Source: Actinomycetes bacterium (GTDB lineage: Bacteria > Actinomycetota > Acidimicrobiia > Acidimicrobiales > Acidimicrobiaceae). From it: a DNA stretch of 5,205 nucleotides. Both the position numbers and the translations under genes were made by a program. Location: contig JAJYVK010000161.1 of the NCBI GenBank assembly GCA_021792075.1, positions 1-5,205 on the forward strand, in the 5' to 3' direction. Below are positions 1-5,205 of the stretch, piece after piece. A model generated the notes under the pieces. That model saw nothing but the letters and a program-made list of their open reading frames with translations, searched no databases and was not told where the DNA came from. Every line of letters begins with the position of its first letter. Position 1 is the stretch's first letter.

Positions 1-618
1 CGCGTCGAGAGCATGGACCTTGTGGTCGGGAGTGAGAATCAGCGGGTTGATCTCGACGAGATCAGCGTCGCCTTTCACGAAGGCATCATAGAGCTTTACC
101 AGGATCTCACTCACGCCTTCGATCGCAGGCTCATCGATTCCGGCACGCTTCGACACGTCGCGGGCCTCCGCCAAGGTGATTCCGTCCAGCGGGTTGACAT
201 GATACTTGATGATGGCGTCAGGATCGGTGGCTGCAACCTCTTCAATATCGACCCCACCTTTGGCGCTGACCATCGCCATGTGCAGCTTTGCAGCCCTGTC
301 CAGCGTAAAAGAGACGTAGTACTCCTTCTCGATATCCGACGCGTGCTCCACCCAAACCCTCTTTACGAGATGGCCCTTGATATCCATCCCAAGGATGTTG
401 CTAGCATGGGTCACGGCCTCGTCATGGCTGTTGGCAATCTTGATCCCGCCGGCCTTACCGCGACCGCCTACCTGCACTTGGGCTTTGATTACTGCCGGAT
501 AACCGACTTTATCGGCAATGGCAACTGCACCATCGACGGTTTCAGCAACGCCGCCTGGCGAAGTGGGGATTCCATACTGGGCAAAGAATTGCTTGCCCTG
601 ATATTCAAAAAGATCCAC
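1..618 (-). CDS. sucC: Succinyl-CoA synthetase (ADP/GDP-forming) beta subunit, N-terminal half; 3' end outside window
   Basis: The beta subunit of succinyl-CoA synthetase provides the nucleotide-binding ATP-grasp domain. It couples succinyl-CoA plus NDP plus phosphate to succinate, CoA and NTP in the cytoplasmic TCA cycle. Seen: 206 codons without a stop, running off the left edge. The N-terminus reads (V/M)DLFEYQGKQFFAQYGIP, the classic opening of the family. The nucleotide-binding segment KAQVQVGGRGKAGG is at residues 45-58, SAKGGVDIEEVA at about 118-129, and the metal-binding VEINPL motif at 188-193. The family is usually about 380-390 residues, so a little over half is present. The start is GTG at 618-616, chosen because AAGGAGAG lies 5 nt upstream and the family N-terminus begins there. 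It follows the B12-binding mutase subunit by 66 bp on the same strand, so co-transcription is likely. sucD would be expected beyond the left edge (inference). Identification is secure. Confidence 0.96.
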   Translation of the reverse strand, partial: MDLFEYQGKQFFAQYGIPTSPGGVAETVDGAVAIADKVGYPAVIKAQVQVGGRGKAGGIKIANSHDEAVTHASNILGMDIKGHLVKRVWVEHASDIEKEYYVSFTLDRAAKLHMAMVSAKGGVDIEEVAATDPDAIIKYHVNPLDGITLAEARDVSKRAGIDEPAIEGVSEILVKLYDAFVKGDADLVEINPLILTPDHKVHALDA

Positions 619-623
619 CTTTT

Positions 624-631
624 CTCTCCTT
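624..631 (-). promoter_or_regulatory. Ribosome binding site of sucC
   Basis: AAGGAGAG on the minus strand, 5 nt before the GTG at 618-616. It fixes the non-ATG start of sucC. The 66-bp spacer (619-684) shows no evident terminator, which supports read-through from the upstream gene. Confidence 0.8.
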
Positions 632-684
632 GAGTTTGAAGGTCAGACGTGTAAATCGATCCGATTGACACTCATGAGCTTGGG

Positions 685-1098
685 TTAGCCAAGTGAACGT
701 TCCCTTTGGTCGAGAGCATCGGCCAACCATTGCGAGATGGTCGGCAGTGAGGACCCTGGAGTGAATACCTCCGCAACACCGACCTCTTTGAGTCTCGGTA
801 TATCGCCATCGGGTATGATTCCCCCGACTACAACCAGCACATCTCCCAAGCCCTGTTCCTTGAGAAGTTCGCATATTCTCGGAACCAAGGTCATGTGAGC
901 GCCGGAAAGCAGTGAGAGTCCAAGGGCATCAGCGTCTTCTTGTGCTACTGCCTGAATAATCTGTTCAGGGGTCTGATGCAATCCGGTGTAGATGACTTCA
1001 AAGCCAGCGTCACGAAGCGCTCTTGCGATCACTTTCACACCGCGATCATGGCCATCAAGCCCAGGCTTGGCAACGACTACTCGATATCGACGATCCAC
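685..1098 (-). CDS. Cobalamin-binding small subunit of methylmalonyl-CoA mutase-type acyl-CoA mutase
   Basis: This is a stand-alone B12-binding domain (about 137 aa) of the acyl-CoA mutase C-terminal family. It pairs with a separate large catalytic subunit, not in the window, to interconvert methylmalonyl-CoA and succinyl-CoA. Seen, from the GTG start: VDRRYRVVVAKPGLDGHDRG, carrying the DxHxxG signature whose His is the lower cobalt ligand. Then come ARALRDAGFEVIYTGLHQTPEQI, the LSLLSGAH segment and the VVGGIIPDGDI nucleotide-loop strand. These are in the usual Rossmann-like order and end in TAA at 687-685. An in-frame TTG at 1158-1156 would add 20 residues (MSLFQDVFAHR...). I prefer GTG 1098 because it gives the family's normal length, starts just before the first conserved strand, and has a -10-like box 7 nt upstream; neither start has a good Shine-Dalgarno. 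The substrate could instead be another acyl-CoA, as in the small subunit of 2-hydroxyisobutyryl-CoA mutase. Adjacency to sucC favours succinyl-CoA chemistry (inference). Confidence 0.9.
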   Translation of the reverse strand: MDRRYRVVVAKPGLDGHDRGVKVIARALRDAGFEVIYTGLHQTPEQIIQAVAQEDADALGLSLLSGAHMTLVPRICELLKEQGLGDVLVVVGGIIPDGDIPRLKEVGVAEVFTPGSSLPTISQWLADALDQRERSLG

Positions 1099-1105
1099 GT
1101 GGCAA

Positions 1106-1136
1106 ATTGTAGACAGAAATTCAACCCTATGTGCAA
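1106..1136 (-). promoter_or_regulatory. Candidate leaderless promoter for the B12-binding mutase subunit
   Basis: On the minus strand TACAAT (1111-1106) matches the -10 consensus at five of six bases. It ends 7 nt before the GTG at 1098, so transcription would begin at or next to the start codon. A weak -35 (TTGCAC, 1136-1131) lies 19 nt further upstream. Leaderless mRNAs starting with GTG or ATG are common in actinobacteria (known). The lack of any Shine-Dalgarno before this GTG fits. If the TTG at 1158 were the true start, this box would fall inside the gene. Confidence 0.45.
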
Positions 1137-1271
1137 ACACATCCTGAAATAAGGACAAAATACCTGCAAAGGAGGTTTAATCTTTTTGCCAGCTCAAATT
1201 TCCTGGCCTCGATGCGCCCGTGGGGCGGAGAACGGGACAAGGGGTCAAAATGGCCTAGGTAGCGAATCTTT

Positions 1272-1316
1272 CCGAGGTGAAAGACAGCGCAACGAAGCGC
1301 ACGACAGCTGCCTCGG
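1272..1316. repeat. Nested inverted repeat CCGAGG...GCGC...GCGC...CCTCGG
   Basis: CCGAGG (1272-1277) is perfectly complementary to CCTCGG (1311-1316). Inside, GCGC (1287-1290) can pair with GCGC (1297-1300) across a 6-nt AACGAA loop. The two helices are separated by an asymmetric internal loop of 9 and 10 nt. It could be a structured transcript or an operator; no poly-T follows on either strand. The helices are short, so chance is a real alternative. Confidence 0.35.
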
Positions 1317-1394
1317 ATACTAAATACGCCTCCTCCAAAAGCGAATGAGGCCAGGCCCAACCTAGATCTGATTGACTCGCTGAACTCGTGCCCA

Positions 1395-1864
<470 letters not shown>

Positions 1865-1866
1865 GC

Positions 1867-1894
1867 TACCAAGCTCATTGTTAACAATGTGGTA
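1867..1894. repeat. Palindrome CATTGTTAACAATG with flanking TACCA/TGGTA arms
   Basis: A 14-bp perfect palindrome (1876-1889) begins 12 nt after the PII gene 1 stop. It is flanked by TACCA (1867-1871) and TGGTA (1890-1894), which also pair, with a 4-nt AGCT bulge on the left. As RNA this is a 10-bp hairpin with a UUAA loop and no U-tract. As DNA it overlaps TTAAC-n6-GTAAC (1881-1896), which has the 11-bp half-site spacing of actinobacterial GlnR boxes (gTnAC-n6-GaAAC). It may be a weak 3'-end hairpin of PII gene 1 or a protein-binding site (inference). Confidence 0.4.
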
Positions 1895-1944
1895 ACAGTC
1901 AATACTCAATTCTGAAACTTAGCCCTGCCTAGCTTGTAGGGGTA

Positions 1945-1970
1945 CTGGCGCGGGGATCCCCCTCGCGCAG
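1945..1970. repeat. GC-rich hairpin downstream of PII gene 1
   Basis: CTGGCGCG (1945-1952) pairs with CGCGCAG (1964-1970), with one bulged G. Inside, GGG (1953-1955) pairs with CCC (1959-1961), containing the palindrome GGGGATCCCC. The stem is strong but no T-tract follows on either strand. It lies 80 nt after the PII gene 1 stop and could be a U-less terminator of the kind described in actinobacteria. Confidence 0.35.
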
Positions 1971-2308
1971 AGCCACAACGAAGTGGTCAGATACAAGAAA
2001 AGCTAGACAATGAGAAGGGCGAGCCAATGAATTCCAGCTCTGCCGGCGCCAGGCAATCTGCTGTCGGTTCCCTCCCGGCAGTGGTGACGCGGCCTGACGG
2101 GGGCAGAACCCGAGCCGACATAACCGCGACCAGGCCACGATTTCCCGGTCCAGCAGGAAACGAACTCAGCGAATTGGTTCAGGCTGCATCGACAATAAGA
2201 ATCCGGTCCAGCGTCGGTTGCAGATCAAATGAGGGCCCGCCTCGGCCTAAACGCCAAACGACTAGACCGGGCAAAAGAAAGCTCTTCGCAAGCTCTGGGC
2301 CGTTTGCT

Positions 2309-2808
<500 letters not shown>

Positions 2809-2822
2809 AAAGACAGCACAGT

Positions 2823-2859
2823 ACACAAGGGGCAGTCACACTAAATCTGCCCCTTGTGT
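2823..2859 (+). terminator. Perfect 13-bp stem-loop between PII gene 2 and glnD (U-less terminator or attenuator)
   Basis: ACACAAGGGGCAG (2823-2835) is perfectly complementary to CTGCCCCTTGTGT (2847-2859) with an 11-nt loop. It starts 14 nt after the PII gene 2 stop and ends 49 nt before the glnD ATG. The downstream flank (CAGTTCC) is not T-rich, so it is not a textbook intrinsic terminator. It may still terminate in part, stabilise the PII mRNA 3' end, or be a processing site, keeping GlnD below PII in amount. It is the most regular hairpin in the window. A glnD promoter could overlap its 3' arm (TTGTGT 2854-2859), but the -10 candidates are weak. Confidence 0.6.
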
Positions 2860-2908
2860 CAGTTCCAAGTCCTCTAGTATTGAGTTGTCCAAGAGAGACT
2901 AAGGAACG

Positions 2909-5205
2909 ATGACCGCGGACCTCCAGCTAATCATAGAGAACTTCAAGAAGGAAAGAACTGCGCTTCTGAATGGACCGGGGATCGATCCGCGACGAATAAC
3001 GAGAGAACTCACCGAGCTGAGCGACGCTCTTCTGAAATCCCTCTACCCTTCGCCGGCACCTCCAGGAACGGCACTAATAGCACTGGGGAGCTACGCTGAT
3101 TTCGAGTTGACACCTAGCAGCGACCTTGACGTCGTTCTGCTTCACAAGCCAAAAGTGGCGGTGGAGACTCTGGCACAGTCCATATGGTATCCGCTATGGG
3201 ATGTGGGTCTCAAAATAGACAACTCGGTCAGAACCCCAAAACAGGCGATACAAATGGCGATCTCCGACCCGAGGGTTCTCAACGGGCTCTGCCGTCCGAG
3301 ATTGGTGGTCGGCGACAGAGAGCTCGTCATCGAAATGGACGAGATGCTCCGGCTTGCCTGGATGAAAAAACGAAAACACCTTCTCAGCGTCGTAATCGGA
3401 TACGCGAGTGAACGCCACCGTGCCTTCGGGGAGTTGGCATATTTGCTTGAACCCGATGTGAAAGATTCCAAGGGAGGTCTAAGAGATTTCGGGGTGATCA
3501 AGGCACTGGAATACTTGGAAGACACCGACCTACTGGGCAGCGGGCTGATGGGGGTTTACGACGCTCAAAAGATGCTCCAAGACTGCAGGGTGACACTACA
3601 TCTCAAGAACCCTAGGAGTTCGAACAGGCTCTCCCTCCAAGACCAGGACGCAGTAGCCGAGGCGCTCGGCCTTTCGGACGCTGACCACCTGATGGAGGAG
3701 ATAGCGCAAGCCGGAAAGACCGTCTCCTTCGCCTTTGACACCATTTCCCGAAAGCTTATGACTACGGTATCCAGACGCCCCACGCCACGTTTGAACCTGC
3801 CTAGTTACTTTGCGCTTCATGGCGATGAAATCTCGCTGGCTATGCCCGACGGGGCAAGACCCACCTTCACCATGCTTCTGCGAATGGCCGTCATTGCCAG
3901 CTCGAACAATCTGCATATCTCGGAAAGATCCCTCGAGGAGCTTTCAGACGCCAACATCGAGACTGCAGAGCTATTTAGCGAAGAGGAGTTCCAGAGTTTC
4001 ATCAGCTTCTTGTCGACAGGCCCGTCGATGATTCAAGTCGCTGAAGCTCTCGACCATTTCAGGCTCTTCGAGATGATTCTTCCCGAATGGAAAGAAGTGC
4101 GGTGCAAGCCGCAAAGGAACGCCTATCACACCTATACTGTGGATCGCCATCTTCTCGAGACTGTCGTAAATGCGGCAAGGCTGAGAAGACGGGTGAGGCG
4201 CCCGGACCTATTGCTAGTGGCCGCGCTTCTCCATGACATCGGTAAAGGCTTTCCAGGCGATCACACCGAAGCTGGGGTCAAGATCCTGCCGAAGATCTGC
4301 AAGCGGCTTGGAATGAGTTGGAAAGACACCGAGATCGTCACCTGTCTCGTACAAAACCATCTGACCCTAGCTGATACTGCAACAAGAAGGGATATCTCAG
4401 ACCCTGCGACAATAGCCAAGGTGGCGGATCTCCTCAAAGAGCCTCTTGTCGTCGAGCTTTTGGAGGTTTTGACAGAGGCAGACTCCCTTGCAACCGGGCC
4501 CAGCGCTTGGAGCCGATGGAAATCGAACCTGGTCTCCGAACTAGCGGCCAAGACCTTACGATCCATGGAGGGCTTGCAGCCGGAGGAGGGCTCGCTGGGC
4601 GACCAGGGATTCGACGATCTGATCGCTCGCGCTGGAGAGGGATGGGCAATGGATGCCAGCCCAGATGGGCTCAAGATTGTGGCACCCGATAGGCCCGGCC
4701 TCTTCTCCCTTGTCACAGGCACGCTTGCGCTCGTCGGTGCAGATATCGTCGCTGCGAGAGCGGGATCAAAGGGTCGCAAGGCTCTCGAAGACTTTCTGCT
4801 ACAGCCTCCGGAAGGAAGGCCGACGGATTGGAACAGGTTTGCCAGAGAACTCCAGAAAAGCTTTGACGAGCCTGCCAGCCTGCCCTTAAGGCTGAGCGAC
4901 AAGGCAAAGAACTATTCGAGGGCCCGCAGACGCTCCGGAGTCCAGTTGGTTCCTTCCAGAGTGGTGATTGCACCAGATGCGTCTTCGCGAGCAACGGTAG
5001 TGGAGGTCTGGGCGCCAAACCGAATCGGACTGCTCCATGACATCACCTCGGTCATGGCAAGGTTGTCGCTCTCTATCGCCCATGCCAAGGTGCTGACCCT
5101 GGGCGACGACGTCGTCGACAGCTTCTATCTGACCGACAGCGACGGCGCACCCATCTCCAATCCGGAGCTGCTCACCGACCTCAGTTCGGCACTCATGGAA
5201 GTCCT
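2909..5205 (+). CDS. glnD: PII uridylyl-/adenylyltransferase and PII-removing enzyme GlnD; 3' end outside window
   Basis: GlnD modifies Tyr51 of PII when glutamine is low and removes the nucleotide when glutamine is high; in actinobacteria the modification is adenylylation. Seen: 765 codons without a stop, with all domains in order. The nucleotidyltransferase has GSY at 60-62, SDLD at 71-74 (metal-binding Asp72 and Asp74) and WDVGLKIDNSVRTP at 97-110. The linker DVKDSKGGLRDF is at 183-194. The HD hydrolase has HTYTVDRH at 407-414, LLHDIGKG at 440-447, GDHTEAG at 450-456 and NHLTLADTATRRD at 483-495. ACT domain 1 starts near 588 (APDRPGLF, 592-599) and ACT domain 2 near 697 (APNRIGLLHD, 702-711). 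The glycine-rich loop GGYGRxEL is GSYADFEL here. ATG is the first start after an in-frame TAA at 2900-2902; AAGGA lies only 3 nt before it, unusually close. Only the last part of ACT2 and the tail should be missing. Confidence 0.96.
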   Translation, partial: MTADLQLIIENFKKERTALLNGPGIDPRRITRELTELSDALLKSLYPSPAPPGTALIALGSYADFELTPSSDLDVVLLHKPKVAVETLAQSIWYPLWDVGLKIDNSVRTPKQAIQMAISDPRVLNGLCRPRLVVGDRELVIEMDEMLRLAWMKKRKHLLSVVIGYASERHRAFGELAYLLEPDVKDSKGGLRDFGVIKALEYLEDTDLLGSGLMGVYDAQKMLQDCRVTLHLKNPRSSNRLSLQDQDAVAEALGLSDADHLMEEIAQAGKTVSFAFDTISRKLMTTVSRRPTPRLNLPSYFALHGDEISLAMPDGARPTFTMLLRMAVIASSNNLHISERSLEELSDANIETAELFSEEEFQSFISFLSTGPSMIQVAEALDHFRLFEMILPEWKEVRCKPQRNAYHTYTVDRHLLETVVNAARLRRRVRRPDLLLVAALLHDIGKGFPGDHTEAGVKILPKICKRLGMSWKDTEIVTCLVQNHLTLADTATRRDISDPATIAKVADLLKEPLVVELLEVLTEADSLATGPSAWSRWKSNLVSELAAKTLRSMEGLQPEEGSLGDQGFDDLIARAGEGWAMDASPDGLKIVAPDRPGLFSLVTGTLALVGADIVAARAGSKGRKALEDFLLQPPEGRPTDWNRFARELQKSFDEPASLPLRLSDKAKNYSRARRRSGVQLVPSRVVIAPDASSRATVVEVWAPNRIGLLHDITSVMARLSLSIAHAKVLTLGDDVVDSFYLTDSDGAPISNPELLTDLSSALMEV

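Noticed and set aside
13..633. Plus-strand open frame of 206 codons
   Set aside because: It is the antisense shadow of sucC, whose minus-strand translation matches the family throughout.
1188..1207. Possible cobalamin riboswitch upstream of the B12-binding subunit
   Set aside because: The minus strand has a GCCAGGAAA stretch and a GCCAG/CTGGC inverted repeat, but no full B12 box or surrounding core helices.
1127..1360. Minus-strand 77-codon frame upstream of the mutase subunit
   Set aside because: No domain and no ribosome site, and it overlaps the mutase promoter and start region in another frame.
4261..4902. Minus-strand open frame of 213 codons
   Set aside because: It lies antisense within the HD and ACT1 regions of glnD, and its serine/arginine-rich translation is typical of a shadow.

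Overview
The window reads as chromosomal housekeeping and nitrogen-control DNA from an actinomycete-like bacterium. The basis is the PII sequence type (C-terminal ...[11 protein letters not shown]), the neighbourhood of PII genes with glnD, GTG starts, one apparently leaderless promoter, and moderately high GC without extreme GC3. An Acidimicrobiia-type lineage would fit, but this is inference and could not be checked by search. No transposase, integrase, phage gene, CRISPR array, tRNA or rRNA was recognised.

The left part (1-1098) lies on the minus strand. It holds a stand-alone B12-binding subunit of an acyl-CoA mutase (685-1098; methylmalonyl-CoA mutase type) and, 66 bp downstream, the start of succinyl-CoA synthetase beta subunit sucC (618 down to the window edge, C-terminal half outside). 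Together they describe a propionate-type route: methylmalonyl-CoA to succinyl-CoA, then to succinate with nucleotide synthesis. A TACAAT box exactly 7 nt before the preferred GTG start of the mutase subunit suggests a leaderless mRNA.

A divergent intergenic region (1099-1525) separates this from a plus-strand nitrogen-signalling cluster: PII gene 1 (1526-1864), a long 605-bp gap (1865-2469), PII gene 2 (2470-2808), and glnD (2909 to the window edge, nearly complete). GlnD is the enzyme that nucleotidylates and de-nucleotidylates PII at Tyr51 in response to glutamine. The two PII proteins differ at about 19 of 112 positions, both keep Tyr51, and they differ at position 49 (Ser in copy 1, Ala in copy 2). 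No ammonium transporter gene (amtB) lies within the cluster, although amt-glnK-glnD is the usual actinobacterial order.

The most interesting non-coding structure is in front of and behind PII gene 2. Its leader (2345-2419) can form two mutually exclusive sets of perfect helices, which looks like an RNA switch. A perfect 13-bp stem with an 11-nt loop and no U-tract (2823-2859) sits between PII gene 2 and glnD. The 605-bp gap also holds a 14-bp perfect palindrome with a GlnR-like spaced repeat just after PII gene 1. These suggest that the two PII copies and glnD are expressed in different amounts or under different signals. All regulatory calls come from reading the sequence by eye.
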